A DNA stretch of 64,000 nt from positions 15,220,107 through 15,284,106 of the forward strand of contig CM053256.1 in the NCBI GenBank assembly GCA_028583405.1, in the 5' to 3' direction. The DNA comes from Pogonophryne albipinna. Its lineage: Eukaryota; Chordata; Actinopteri; Perciformes; Artedidraconidae. Under the pieces are notes generated by a model. It saw only the letters and a list, made by a program, of their open reading frames with translations, was not told the DNA's origin and searched no databases. A program made the translations under genes and the position numbers. Positions within the stretch are counted from its first letter, which is position 1; each line of letters begins with the position of its first letter. Shown here in pieces: positions 15,195-32,850 of this stretch.

Positions 15195-15204
15195 GTCAGT
15201 TCGT
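15195..15204 (-). promoter_or_regulatory. Candidate self-priming primer-binding site
   Basis: Two to three bases inside the 5' LTR, the minus strand reads ACGAACTGAC, followed by CATTATGG with the gag ATG. No tRNA-like TGG start is present. The ten bases are perfectly complementary to GTCAGTTCGT in the 3' LTR (10965-10974), placed about 30 nt after a TTAAAA box, where the transcript could begin. The 5' LTR copy has one mismatch. Self-priming from the transcript 5' end is established for Tf1 and proposed for the sushi group. Confidence 0.55.
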
Positions 15205-15206
15205 TC

Positions 15207-15649
15207 CGTTACGAACTCAGACACTTAGGAGGTAGGACCCAATTGCACGACCCGGGAGACAGAGGTAAAGTATTTGTAAGATACTTTATTTTCCAATACA
15301 GCAGTGAACAACAAAAAGGGTAACTATCAATCTCTAGCCGAGATGACAAAAATAGCGAACAAAAAATGAAAGCGCTCACGTAGTGAGGAATGAAACTTTT
15401 CACGAGCACAAGAAACATCGACCTGACCATAGCATAAGACAATATGAACTGACAAAGAACACTGGGAGACAGGGGAATTTAAGCACAGGGTGACAAGACA
15501 CAGGTGGGACCAATCAGGGGCGGGGCTGACACTGATGAGCAGAGGAGACACAGGATGGATGACAGGTGCAAACAATCAAGAAGCCTGGAATGAGAGAAAG
15601 CAAACATAAACAACATGAACCTCTCTAGCATTTCTGTCGGTGCACAACA
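15207..15649 (-). repeat. 5' LTR of the chromovirus
   Basis: 443 bp, about 98% identical to the 3' LTR; the terminal base at 15207 has changed so the CA end is imperfect. On the minus strand it has the TTAAA box and the AATAAA signal at the equivalent positions. Confidence 0.95.
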
Positions 15650-15654
15650 GCAGC

Positions 15655-20540
<4,886 letters not shown>

Positions 20541-20544
20541 GGAG

Positions 20545-21006
20545 AGAAATAAAGTTACAGTGTATGGGCAGGACCTGTTGACATCTGGCAGGCGTTACCG
20601 CAGCATCTGGACTAAAACCACCAGACTCAGGGACAGTTTCATCCCACAGGCAATAAGACTGTTAAACACCTTAACTGTTGAAGCAAAATCTGTTAAAACA
20701 CCTGAACAGTTGAAACAACATCCCTAATATTCATCTGGCTGCTACTTAAAACATATTTTAAAATTATTTATCTATTTACCTATATATCCTATTTCAATAA
20801 CTTGCATATAGACTCTTATTGCACTATTTCACTATTTTAAAACTATTTTTCTTTTTGTATTACTATTTACTTGCACTATATTTTTTCTGTTTATCTGTGT
20901 TATTGTGTTGCTTTGTTGGAGAAGCCTGTGACACAAGATTTTCATCGGCATAACTACACTGTAGCTATGTTCGTATGACTAAATAAAAAACCTTGAACCT
21001 TGAACT
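20545..21006 (+). mobile_element. 3' end of a non-LTR retrotransposon (LINE)
   Basis: The frame around 20590-20700 contains GRRYRSIWTKTTRLRDSFIP and AIRLLNTL, the C-terminal tail type seen in several fish LINE ORF2 proteins. About 270 bases of AT-rich 3' UTR follow, ending in AATAAA and the short tandem tail cttgaaccttgaac. It is 5'-truncated; the clade is unsure (Rex-like or related). Confidence 0.65.
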
Positions 21007-21007
21007 A

Positions 21008-22773
21008 TAGGCGCTTTCACACCGGAGTACTTTTCCCCATACTTTTCCCTTTTAGTTCCGATAGTTCCTGGGATTTTGCGTTCACACCAAAAAGAGAACT
21101 TAGTTCATGAGAACTTTTACCCCCTTTTCAGTCCCTGCTAGAGAGCATGGATGTATAATAAGAACTGGATACAGCGTGGGAGGCGGGGCCTCATTCATTC
21201 ATATGAGAGTTGCTCATTAGCGCATGATGATAAAATGGCCCAACTTTTGAGAGAGTGAAACGTCACAGATTAGCCGGCATGCCTGAGAAGTACCCGTATG
21301 TGCGCTCATAGCGCATGCGCAACTTTAACCAAAATGCTCGTTCACATCAAGCACTTCAATTTGCGTACACGTAACAGCACCGCGCGTTCATGACAGCATG
21401 GATGGATTTGTTATTATGATGGATTTGATATTAACGAGGCGGCAGTTAGCAGCTAGCGGCTAGCTAGTAATTATGCTAATGTTCACATCAATCGTTATGT
21501 ACTTATATTACGCTGTAACAGGATCTAGTGATATCCAAGCAACAGAGCTTCATTTAGCATGAAAGAATGATTGCACTGTATATATATATATATATATACT
21601 TATAATAATAAGTAATATTAACTTTATTTAATACAACATTTACGGTACAAGATTTAATCATACAGCCCATGTAGTATGATAATGAATTACAGCAAACATG
21701 TGCAATATATCCATTATTGCAGCTCCGTGGGATGGCAGTAAGACGATATGGGTCCTTTCTTATTGTGCATCCATGGGTAAAGATAAACGCATCTCAGATT
21801 GGTTTCTCAAACAGCATCTCTGTAAACTACGTGTATTCAGGTATTCACTGAATTTCACTCTCTGCCTTTAACGGCTGTTGTAGCTCCAGTAGCTCCAATA
21901 GCTCCAGCCCCCACCCTCCCTGTGAGCACAGTGTGCTCTGATTGGTCGGGACACGTAACATGAACGTGCCGGGTGGCGCGGTCCCGTGGGTTAGATGCAC
22001 GTTCATAATGCAGAGGGAAATAACTCTCAGAATAACGTTATTAGCACATTATTACAACTTGAGGAACGAATGTTTTTAATAAGGGCTATACAAGTGTTCA
22101 TACTGGGTAGTTTATTTAGTTTAAAAAAAATTATCCAACGATTTACAGACCACTCTTTCCCCATGTAAGTCAATGGGAAAAAGTGTTTCCAGGCCTGGCA
22201 ACCAAACGGAAGTGTAGTACCGCCGTTTGGCCAGCACAAATATTTTCATCTGAGTCCGGCGCACTTCCTGGGGGCTTGCTAGAGAGGTGGTACTTTGCTG
22301 GGGAGAAAAAAGTTCCAATTTCTGATTGGCTGGGCGGATTGCAAACCACGCCCCGTAAAACTGAGAAAAGTTTTGTGAAGCCGCCATTTTATTTGCTGGC
22401 ATTAGCATTATTAGCATTAGCATTAACCCAGTGCACCAACGGAGAGAGACTAACTTATGGCAACACAAAAAAAAACATGGGAGCGGTGGAGTGATGAGGA
22501 GGTGTCGGCGTTCTGGCGATTTACTCGGAAGGCCAGTCCCCAACTCCGGGGACTTCCGGCCGGGGACTTTGGGTGGCAGTATACGCCGTGAAGTTGTTTG
22601 CGGCCTGCCAGTAAACCCAAAGCAGAAGAAGAAGAAGTGACGTCAGCGACTTCATTTGCGTAATCTTCCCTCAGGGACTTATTCCGGTGTGAACGCAATC
22701 TGCTCTTTCGTTCCATGGGGGAACTAAGTGCTGGGAACTAAGTACGGCAAAGTACTTGGTGTGAAAGCGGCTA
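21008..22773. mobile_element. Harbinger-like DNA element with TTTCACACC ends
   Basis: Inverted ends TAGGCGCTTTCACACC (left) and the reverse complement of GGTGTGAAAGCGGCTA (right) differ at one base over 16. Both ends are followed by related text about AGTACTT and AACTTAGTTC. A 3-bp target duplication is not clear. The element abuts the LINE tail on its left. It holds a truncated Myb/SANT-like frame near its right end and otherwise no transposase. Assignment to PIF/Harbinger is an inference from the Myb/SANT gene. Confidence 0.6.
22457..22591 (+). pseudogene. Truncated Myb/SANT (trihelix-like) protein of the Harbinger-like element
   Basis: An ATG at 22457 opens 44 codons. The first 24 contain TWERWSDEEVSAFWRF, the first helix pattern of the MSANTD/trihelix DNA-binding domain that accompanies Harbinger transposases. 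The sequence then leaves the family and stops after WQYTP. Helices 2 and 3 are missing, so it cannot be a working DNA-binding protein. A related but different start is found at 55806. Confidence 0.6.
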
Positions 22774-23339
22774 TTGGGTCTTTTTTGCATGTCTTTTTGA
22801 GAGAGAAGTTCAAGCTTTTTCCATTATTGCTCTCCTTCAAGTGGACATCTCACTTATGACAGTTTTCTATAATCGACAGGTCTAAACGTCTGCTGTGAAA
22901 GAACAAGGCAAAAAGCTTTGCATATTGTCTGTAACAAAAATATGCTTAAAACATTGGCTGCAACTCTCTATAATTCTAACAATGGCAACACGTGGGGAGA
23001 GGGGGGTTCAAACACTGTTTTACAGTTCAGCAAGCACTTTGTTTTCGAGGATGGTGGGCAGCCGGGTGCTGTTTTGCTTTCGGATCAGACTGTGATGTCT
23101 AATTATAACACAACCTCCAGCAACACCCTCCTACCAATAGCATGTAACATAGGCCTTTTCCCCCATTCGTTTTGACTAGTCATAGTAGCATAAAGGCACA
23201 GGTGTTACTTATAGCATAAATGATGGCTCCTGTAATAAAAGTGACTAAGATAAGGTGCCCTGATTAGACAGTGCTTCAGATGGGCCTTGTTAGCTAACCT
23301 AGCGATCTCCAGTGTGACTCTCAAATTGCAAGTACAAAG

Positions 23340-23906
23340 TAGGGATGCCAGAAACTGACCATGATCAAAATCGAAAATCGGACAGCCCTGGCGAATAATA
23401 ATCGATTATTCCCCCCCCCGCGAAAAAAAAAAAACCCAGTCAAATGGAATTCCGTTGTTTTCTTGTACATGGTACAAATAAAAGGGCTCTTCAGGTAGAA
23501 CAGTACAAAGCAATAACAACAAATAAACTTCACGTGTGCGCGCATCGCACATCTTCAAATAAAGGCAATGGCAAGCACTTTAGAACAATAGGCCGTACAA
23601 TTTCATCGCACGTGTGACGGAGAGGGGAGGGGGGCGGGGTCAGTGTGTAGCAGCGCAGCCTGCGCTGCTGGCTTCCTCCAAGTTTACAGTAAAACAAACT
23701 GGTGGTGTGACCAATGGCCATTTACAATTATTAATAATATTACTATTATTAGCATTAGTCTATATTTTGGTTGAAACTAAGCCAGAAAAAAAAAAACATA
23801 AATAATAATAAAAAAATATATAAATAAAATCGAATTTAAAAAATAATTTTCGATTATGGAGACTGTAACGAATATTCGAATAATCGAATAATCGCTGGCA
23901 TCCCTA
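23340..23906. mobile_element. hAT-type MITE
   Basis: Ends TAGGGATGCCAG ... CTGGCATCCCTA form a perfect 12-bp inverted repeat, flanked by 8-bp duplications GTACAAAG / GTACAAAC with one mismatch. There is no coding region. A (C)n/(A)n block lies near 23410-23440, with ATTCGAATAATCGA repeats at the right end. Confidence 0.9.
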
Positions 23907-23914
23907 GTACAAAC

Positions 23915-25491
<1,577 letters not shown>

Positions 25492-26435
25492 GTATATATG
25501 TGAGAGACACTCTTCCCATGGCCCCTCTGGTTGCATAGTTAGTAAGTGTTAACATACTGATCTGAATCTTAACTTATTTTGTGCAAAAGACAGCCATTCA
25601 GAAACTTGATTACCACCCAATTGTGTATAAAATGTATAAAGTAGTTCCCTCTCTTCTGCTGACGATCAAATATATTTGAAAAGCTTAACGACAGTTTCCC
25701 ATCGTGGGAGATTGTTTGGCGCCTACAAAGTGAGGCACTGTTGAAAAATGTAAAAAAATGTGATTAGATGAGATATGGATAAGGCTGGTGTCATAACCAC
25801 CTGCTATCTTTACTCTTGCTACCAGTCAGCACTTCATATCTTTGATAGAAAATAAATAACATTCTACAGCAGAGGTTTTCATTCCCAGGCTTCAACACTC
25901 AGAGCCGCTGCTTTTCATTCTGTTCCTCTTAGGGAGTGATTTGCATCTGGGATACTGAGTGAATGCAATCAACTGGCAGGTAAAATTCAAATATTTGCAA
26001 TAGGTTGTGTCATGAGGACCACTGACTGGTCTGCAAAGGAATAATGCATAAACCAGCCCAACACCAGTAGAGGAAATAGTAAGACAAGAGGGATGTTAAA
26101 ATCTCACAGGACCCCTCTCTGCAACTAGGTTCCCATGCATGTCTAGGTCCAGAGCTTCCTTGGGGATCTTTGAGTAATGTTATATTGGGTCTCCAAAAGA
26201 ACCTATGAAAAAGCTGAAACTCACACACTGATCTCTTTTGCTGTACACTCCTTCACTAAAATATATCAGTACACACACTCATATCGTTCTTCCTAAAATA
26301 AGACCTTATCTTGTCCAATGCACGACAGGAATTGGGGCATGAGGTATGAAAAAGTTAGGATTCCAATGCACAGTCTCTGATTCACATCTCTGTCTAAAAT
26401 GATTTCTGCCATCCACACAGTCTCAGCTTGCCTAC

Positions 26436-26982
26436 CTTCCAGTGTCACCTCTCTCCCGGCCCGTTTCAGCGCCTGCACAGCCTCGTCGTGGGTCGCGTCC
26501 CGCAGGTTCATGCCGTTCACGGACAGGATGGCGTCCCCCACGTACAGAGCCTGGGTCTGATCCGCTGCGAGCCCTTTGAATATCTTACTGATGAGAATCG
26601 GCATTTTATTCTCCTTCCCGCCCTTGATGCTGATCCCCAGTCCCCCTATCTCCTGCTTGGTCAGCTTGACGCACCGCTTTCTGTTGGCGATCGCCTCGGG
26701 CACTCGCTCCGGCAGGTCCGTGAACGCGGTGCGCACAGTTTGGGGGCCGTTGTTGGAGTTGGTGTTATTGTTGTCCAGGTAGGATCCGTTGGTAACCCCG
26801 TTGGAGTTGACATTGTCGTCCCCGTTGTCGCTTAGGCAGCCCTCCTCGCAGCTTAACGTAAGCGCTTCCTCGTTTAAGTTGACCAAAACTTTGTGCCACC
26901 GCTCCCGCACCAAAACCTCCACAAATCCACTTTTTTGCACTCCGAAGGCACCTGAAACTCCCGTCTCGATTACCACCGCCAT
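26436..26982 (-). CDS. sntb1: Beta-1-syntrophin, exon 1 (PH1 first half and PDZ domain)
   Basis: First coding exon (547 nt, ends phase 1 at GAAG|GTAGGC) of the dystrophin-associated adaptor beta-1-syntrophin. The protein sits under the plasma membrane and links dystrophin/utrophin complexes to ion channels and signalling proteins. Residues 17-50 ([18 protein letters not shown]) are the first half of a split PH1 domain. A Ser/Asn-rich loop follows. From about residue 105 comes the PDZ domain with its [20 protein letters not shown] carboxylate-binding loop. Both [14 protein letters not shown] and [20 protein letters not shown] match SNTB1 rather than SNTB2. The Asn-rich loop (NNNTNSNNG) replaces a Gly/Ala-rich one in mammals. 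The start at 26982 has a good context (AAAGATGG) and the correct N-terminal position. With exons 2-4, 333 codons of the usual roughly 530 are present. Confidence 0.97.
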
Positions 26983-27290
26983 CTTTGTAGCATTTCTTTA
27001 AAATGACATGTGATTTGGTTCCCAGCACGCTCTCACACATTAACTTCCCCCTGTCTCTCTCTCACTCAGCGTGGACTTTGCCCCTCTGAAGTTTCTGCGG
27101 GACTTGTTAGGAGTCCCGACCAACCAGCCCGAGCTCTTTCGGAGAAAGCTGCCTGCCACTCCGCCTGCCAGAGATCCTATCTGCGGGATGGAGTTTGCTC
27201 CCCCCGCCGTCAGCCGATCCAGATCCTGCAGGCACAAAATGTGTTAGTAATTTCCCCCCAACATTTGAGACTTGACAGTTGTTGAACAAA
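26983..27290 (-). promoter_or_regulatory. sntb1 5' leader / promoter region
   Basis: GC-rich sequence directly upstream of the sntb1 ATG, with no TATA box seen. It holds three upstream ATGs within 60 nt of the start, all out of frame. One at 27040 opens a frame running to 26765 across the true start. One at 27009 stops after three codons. One at 26993 stops a few codons inside exon 1. A possible acceptor (gtgcctgcag) lies near 27230. The transcription start cannot be placed by eye. Confidence 0.4.
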
Positions 27291-30200
27291 AACACTACAA
27301 ATTCACCGGAAAAAAATTCATTTTACTCGTATCAGGTTTACAACAAGTACATACAGTAAACTCTGATGTTATACATTATGGGTAAGCCTGTATACCGACT
27401 TTGAAATCAATATTTGAATAAAACAATCACAAGGGCTGGCGAGTGATTTGGCCACGTGGAACTGAAGAAGCAATAGGAAAGATGACATTTCCATTTCTTT
27501 AAATAAATCAACTGATCTGAAATATGAATATAAACTATCCAGTCTTCAAATTCCCAGTGAGACCCACTTTGCTGAGCGCGTTCACGTTGCAGGCGTGAGA
27601 CCGGTTACGCGCGTACAGGAATGCGCCTGTGCCAGTTATGATGTTTAAAAGAAAAATAGAAAAAGAGCGTTTTGTTTGGAAGATCTGTCACGGAGAGACC
27701 ACCTCCTGAGAATTTGCTTTCCAACTCTACTTATTAGTGTTATTTCCACACAAAGGGACACCCGCGTGCACTGTCAATCTTGAAGGCTCTACCGTGAGAG
27801 AGTGCAACCAGGGTTATCACCACAATACCCTGCAGACGCTGAGTGACGATGACCCCGGTTCAAGATCTGGGAGTGACTGACAGGTTTAGGAGATGCAGAC
27901 AAAAGCTACAGATCATGCTGCTGGGGGTGGGGGTTTCAATGAAAACTTCAAGTGCATAGTTACAGCTTTCGGGTGCATTAAAACAGCATGCCATGGTACT
28001 CGAATTATCGAATGCTTTAAGTAACCAACCGTGACACTTTGAGCTATTATCAATGTACCTACGACACCTACTGGTGGCAGTCTGTGAGGGTGAAACACAA
28101 CAGTAACACTTTTTAGACGAAGCCCCACTGGTAAACTCAGAGATACAAAAGGCTAATTTGTGCCAATTAGAATAATCACAACCGCATTAAAATATATAAA
28201 TGCTCTGAGATATTTATTTACTTTTGCACACATAGTTCTACATTGATGCGGATCAGTTATTTGTCACTTTTATTATTTGATTCATTTTGCTGTGAGTATT
28301 GTTTTATTTGCATTTTACTATGCAACCATAACCCACATATGTCTTGAGATTTGAAAATGATACTAACAAAACTGACTGTCTTTACGTAACTGCCCAAGTT
28401 ATTTAAAAGCATTTTAGTTTTTTAAAACAGGTTTTTTTTATTAAGATGCTTAGGTAAACATATTTATTTTTGAATTAATATGGCTGTGTTAAAAAAATAT
28501 ATTAGATACAGCAAAGCTTCTTGACAAAACCTTTGAATCACCTCTTTCATTTTTTGTTCAACTTATAGAACTCATCGTTTCTATTCTTGAGGATGTGTGT
28601 GTGCAATTATTCAAGTTGTATAATCACTGGAATATAGCAGTCTACATGAATGCTGTACACATTATATAAGCTTCTTTATTGCCCACCCTTTAAACTACAA
28701 TGTATCATTACTACTGAGCTGCACCAAAAAGAGGATTTATTTTGAGAGAGAGACTGAAACATAACAATACGCAGGCTTAATGAGGTGTAGAAACTACAAT
28801 TGATTTTTACTTTTATATGGAAATTAGCTATCGGATAACATGTACATTCTTTGTTGTGGTAATGACCTTCTAAGCAAACAACCAAACAAACAAAGAATGC
28901 AAATCTGATTAAAGGTGATGGTATTTAAAGGATTGTTAATGAATCTTTTTTTATTCCTCAGGCAGTGCTACTACACTCGATGTTTTCAATACAACAGGGA
29001 GCAGCTACAGAGACTCATGCCTACACACGAACGCAGAATCACACATGGGGTTTGTACTGTCAGTCTATGAACCGGCTATGGAGCAATTAAAATGGTGAGT
29101 GATTTGCTCAATAGCACTGCAATCTATACAGGAGAAGTCAGTTTTCAGAGATGAGGCGACATTTCTCTATTTCTACACCTCCATATTATTACATCATTTA
29201 AAATGTAAAGATACCCTGAAGAGAAATCTAGTAAACATAAAATATTCTGTTTACATTCAATGTTTCTCCCGAAAATGTTTGTGTGAATCATTGAGCGACT
29301 TTTCTTCTTCATAAGGATTACTTGCAACGCTTATTATTTCTGCATTATATACCACAATGTTTACTTGTTTGCAGTTGCACTCCATTCATTCCTTGCTCTC
29401 CCCTCTCACCCTCTTTTATATATACATTGAAATTGTACTCAAGTACACTATTTGAGTATATATTCTCAACACCCTCTTATATTTGCATATTGAGCCTTGA
29501 ATCAAAGAGCTCTTTGAATGAAAGGCAGTTCCATTATCAATTCCTTACTGGCTGAACAACATTCCTGAAATACACAAAGCCATTACACTGAAGATGAATT
29601 ATATCAATCAAAACAAGGCGGTTTTATTTTAATTTTATTAAAGTTAGTGTAAATAAAGCAATTCACCAATGACAACACACAATGTTTTGGTGGAATGAAC
29701 ATGAGACAGAACACAATTCATTACATCAGACAGGAAGAGGAATGACCCACACTTCCTGTAAACCATGTGTAGATTTGAGTCTCACAGTAGGAAACCCCAG
29801 GACTTCCGGACTCTGCAGGTTTGGCAGCGACTGGGTCATGTTGCTGGCATCGTGAGACGTCCTGAAATGATTTTCTTTTTCTGAGATAAAGCTATGAATA
29901 TAACAAGGTTTGGGTCACTGCTTTTCCGACGGCTGGTAACACAGGTCTAGAGACAGTATGCACATTAAGTGAAAACAGGCCTTGAAGAAAATATCCGGGC
30001 ACAGGGAATGCTCTTTATACAGAAAGCTGCATACATCCTATGATGGATTCACACTTTACATTATCACATTGTAACAAAAAAACGTACATGACATATTCCT
30101 TTTAAAGTAAAACAAGTATAATCTTAGAATATATACTTTTTTTGATAAATGTATCACAGGCACACAAGTAATCAGATGAAGTTGTTGATTTATGAAGTGA

Positions 30201-30436
30201 GAGTCCACTCTATTAAAAAGGCAACAGAAAGTTAACAGCAGTTTCACTGAAGAGAGAATATTTGTTATTCATATGAATTCAGTGCCCAGGAATTATAATT
30301 CCTCATGTTAACCCTTGAAGAGTGGAATCTTTGCAAACAATTTCTCACTGAGTTGATCTAGATAAAAAAATGTTTTTAGTGTTTCAGTTTACCATTAGTG
30401 ATCATTGGGTTTTGAGTTGTTATCGTGTTATCGTTA
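27291..30436. other. Intergenic DNA upstream of sntb1
   Basis: No coding exon or named repeat was recognised. A CpG-containing patch at 27540-27640 is the only compositional outlier. The rest is AT-rich. Confidence 0.5.
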
Positions 30437-30440
30437 TTAA

Positions 30441-30820
30441 AGGTGTAATTAAAGGTGTAATTTATTTCAGAAACACTTTTTGTTATATTCCATGGAATGC
30501 TCTTAACATCCTGATAGCAATGAATACATGAAATGCTTTGACAATAAATACATTAAAAAATGTCATCTGTGGAAGCCGTAGTACTGTAAAAAGCATGACC
30601 AATCATTTTAGCCGGCCCGGCTAAAATAACTGGATGGCCTACCTGCCTGTCAGCCTTCCATCTGTGCACAAACTTATCTCGTGCCCTCATTGGTCATGTG
30701 CGCGTTCGTGTGTTTTGGAGGAGGGGCTCTGTAAGGAAGTCTCAAGGAAGAGGCATATTTTTTTCAGCTTCAAATTCTAGCGCACTCGAGCTGGTTTCTC
30801 CAAAATTACATACCCCACCT
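30441..30820. mobile_element. TTAA-flanked MITE (Kolobok/T2-like)
   Basis: A 380-bp element flanked by TTAA at 30437-30440 and 30821-30824. The left end AGGTGTAATT is present twice in tandem; the right end reads CCCCACCT. Together with the target site these give the TTAAAGG outer motif shared with the Kolobok-like element at 45282. It has no coding capacity. The class could also be piggyBac-like; no transposase is present to decide. Confidence 0.65.
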
Positions 30821-30824
30821 TTAA

Positions 30825-31366
30825 GTGTAATCACTGTTATTACTCTGTGACCCACAAGTGACTGAAGTGAGACAATGAGGTAGTAATACAGTGTTTGTTA
30901 TTAACTTAATCAGACAAAAATAAAGCTAAAAATCATATCTCATGTCTTGCCATTAAGGGGTTAATGTCATGCATGAAGAGCAGATACACTGTAAAAGAGG
31001 ATTTGATCATTAAGTTATTCTAACTTTTTTCTTTAAGTTACTTTCACTTAATATATAAATTCATGCCATTTCCACTTAATTTCACAACTCAGCTTTGTAA
31101 ACCAGCTCGCCACGCCCATCTACTTCCGGTCCATGGGACCTTATTTCGGAAAAATCAATGGCGCTGGGAAAAATTATGTATTGAAGTCAATGAAGAGAGA
31201 AAGCTTATCTTTCGATCCCGTTTGAATTGTGCCATGAATTACACATATGATGTTTGTCAATCTTAAAAAATCATTTCCATGTCAAAAAAGTCACAGTTTG
31301 TCGTAAAACTGTTGAAATATAAGACTATGAAAAATACGCAACTAGAAAGACTACAAATCCTAGAGT
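30825..31366. other. Worn repeat DNA, probably left flank of an ISL2EU-like element
   Basis: No gene was recognised. The sequence continues on the far side of the hAT insertion at 32455, as the exact CGCGTAAG duplication shows. Confidence 0.35.
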
Positions 31367-31469
31367 CGCGTAAGCATGCCCGGTTCCAGAACAAAATGAC
31401 TCAGGGTGCATCTGAGATTAGAGAGGGTGCAGTGGTAAAGTGCTATTTTTATAAGTGGGGAGTGGATCT

Positions 31470-31640
31470 AACACCCTCTAGGGGGGTCCTCACCTCCTCT
31501 AGGAGGGTCCTCACCTCCTCTAGGGGGGTCCGGGGGCATGCTCCCCTGGGAAGATTTTTTTTTAAATATTGAAGTTAAAAGCATCAATCTGGTACACTTT
31601 GAGAGCAACATGAAGAGATCTTTGGATCTATGTGCTCTTT
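31470..31640. repeat. Copy 1 of a dispersed hAT-associated block
   Basis: The text TTAAATATTGAAGTTAAA followed by AGCATCAATCTGGT and CTTTGAGAGCAA recurs at 33455-33530 (same strand) and 45000-45130 (opposite strand). Copies 1 and 3 also share the GGGGGCATGCTCCC segment and a CCTCCTCTAGG repeat. All three probably come from one hAT family. Confidence 0.7.
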
Positions 31641-32132
31641 GCTTGATTCATGCCTTCCCAGTCCCTTATCACGTAGCCTATAAGAGCATGGCGCCAGTTG
31701 TTGTAGCCAGTTGTGGTGAAGGCATCTGACGTACTTGAACCGAAATGTCTACATACATAGCAGAAGATGGCATCTTTTTTACATGAATATTCCAGCCAAT
31801 CTCTGTTTTGAAACCATGAGCTGCAAAATGAGCGCCTTACCCCACTGTACAGGCGAGTTGGGTACTTTTTTAAATATACCTGGGCAGGCTCTGTTTTGCA
31901 GAGGTCCTCTGGCACTTGCGAGCCGCTGAGGGGTGGCGGTGTTTGGGGCAACGAAGACGGCTGCGGCTGCTCCGCCTCCGTGGGCGAGGCGGGAAAAGCC
32001 GGCGTTATTGTCCACGACAGTGGCCGCGGGTAACGTAATGTCCCCATGATCTGAACTGTTATTACCTGCAGTAGGTGCAGTGTTACTGCTGGCGATAAGG
32101 GCTGGTTGTTTTAACCATTTTCTGATGTCCAT
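31640..32132 (-). pseudogene. N-terminal part of a hAT (ZMYM1-like) transposase
   Basis: Starts at MDIRKWLKQ (ATG 32132). It runs through a low-complexity region and then, after a one-base frame change near 31850-31930, enters a TTF-type zinc finger: FCSSWFQNRDWLEYSCKKDA, then IFCYVCRHFG and a FTTTGYNNWRHA motif. This order is that of ZMYM1-like and related hAT-derived proteins, which bind DNA through the TTF finger before the RNase H-like catalytic domain. The catalytic domain is absent, and the frame change breaks it. Similar MDIRTF starts occur at 35898 and 37316. Confidence 0.75.
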
Positions 32133-32667
32133 CACTGACTGCTGTGTAAGCACCTTGCAGATGACGAACGCGCAGCGGCACAGGTCACGCGCACCTGACA
32201 TAATAATAACGTTACTTACCGTTTTAAATTGACCAAATAAATGCAGCAGACAATGTTATTTAACCACAAATACAATTTATTTTATTTCAACTAAATTCTT
32301 ATTATTATTATTCTTACTACTATTATTATCATTATATATGTAATATATATTTTTTTTTTTTCACTTTTCATTTTTCAAATGAGGGTGCATAACGACTCAA
32401 CTGAGGGTGCAATGCACCCTCATGCACCCCCGTAGAACCAGGCCTGCGCGTAAGTGATGTCATAACTGATTTCCTCCACCAAATAAGAGATTCTTTCACA
32501 CACACATCCGGGTATTGGGCCGAGGGCGTACTTCCGGTATCCGCCATTTTACGTGAGGTGCAAGCAGAATATCATAGTCTATTGCCTTAATCAATATCTA
32601 GTCAACTCTAAAATACCACATATATGCAATGGCATGATAATATTATTGTGACAAGTGGGGTATTCAC

Positions 32668-32850
32668 CTGGTGTTTCCAGAAATTAGACGTAGATGCAGC
32701 CAAAATCGACGAAGGCCACTTTCGAGGGTCGTTTTTCCATACATCTGCAGGCAGTCTGTAAGGGCAATCCGACAACCCACACAGCTCTAGTTTACGCTGG
32801 TAATGACCTAGAGCACACCCATCAAGTCCAGAGATGTAATCCGAAGACAT
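32668..32850 (-). pseudogene. First exon of a YqaJ/SWIM-type protein (ISL2EU-like)
   Basis: The ATG at 32850 opens a frame containing MSSDYISGLDGCALGHYQRK and then CPYRLPADVWKNDPRKWPS, closely resembling the N-terminus of fish SWIM/YqaJ-type recombinase-like proteins. It ends at a consensus donor CCAG|GTGAAT. In the ISL2EU superfamily a YqaJ-type nuclease accompanies a THAP transposase. Here a THAP start lies 226 bp away on the other strand. The remaining exons were not found to the left, where a hAT has inserted. The match is from memory of the family, so confidence is moderate. Confidence 0.5.

Larger units (their letters stand above)
10728..15649 (-). mobile_element. Ty3/gypsy chromovirus (sushi/Tf1-like), defective, inserted in sntb1 intron 1
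   Basis: A 4922-bp element read on the minus strand, flanked by the 5-bp target duplication GCAGC (10723-10727 and 15650-15654). Two LTRs of 443 bp differ at about 8 positions, suggesting a fairly recent insertion. Between them lie gag, RT, RNase H, integrase and a C-terminal chromodomain in the order usual for chromoviruses. Four lesions break it: an early stop in gag, loss of the CCHC knuckle and protease, a one-base frameshift before RT, and a nonsense codon before RNase H. It lies in the same transcriptional orientation as sntb1. It is a fossil locus that cannot make a full Gag-Pol as read here. Confidence 0.96.
31375..32446 (-). mobile_element. hAT transposon fragment with ZMYM/TTF-type transposase remnant
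   Basis: A 1072-bp element flanked by the perfect 8-bp duplication CGCGTAAG (31367-31374 and 32447-32454). The ends share a GGTTC(C/T)A motif and subterminal GGGTGCAT repeats. The minus strand encodes the N-terminal part of a transposase. The left half carries a block that recurs elsewhere in the window. The catalytic and dimerisation domains are missing, so it is non-autonomous. Confidence 0.85.

Noticed and set aside
26428..26835. 135-codon plus-strand frame over sntb1 exon 1
   Set aside because: Antisense shadow of a GC-rich exon; the minus-strand reading has a complete PDZ domain and splice sites.
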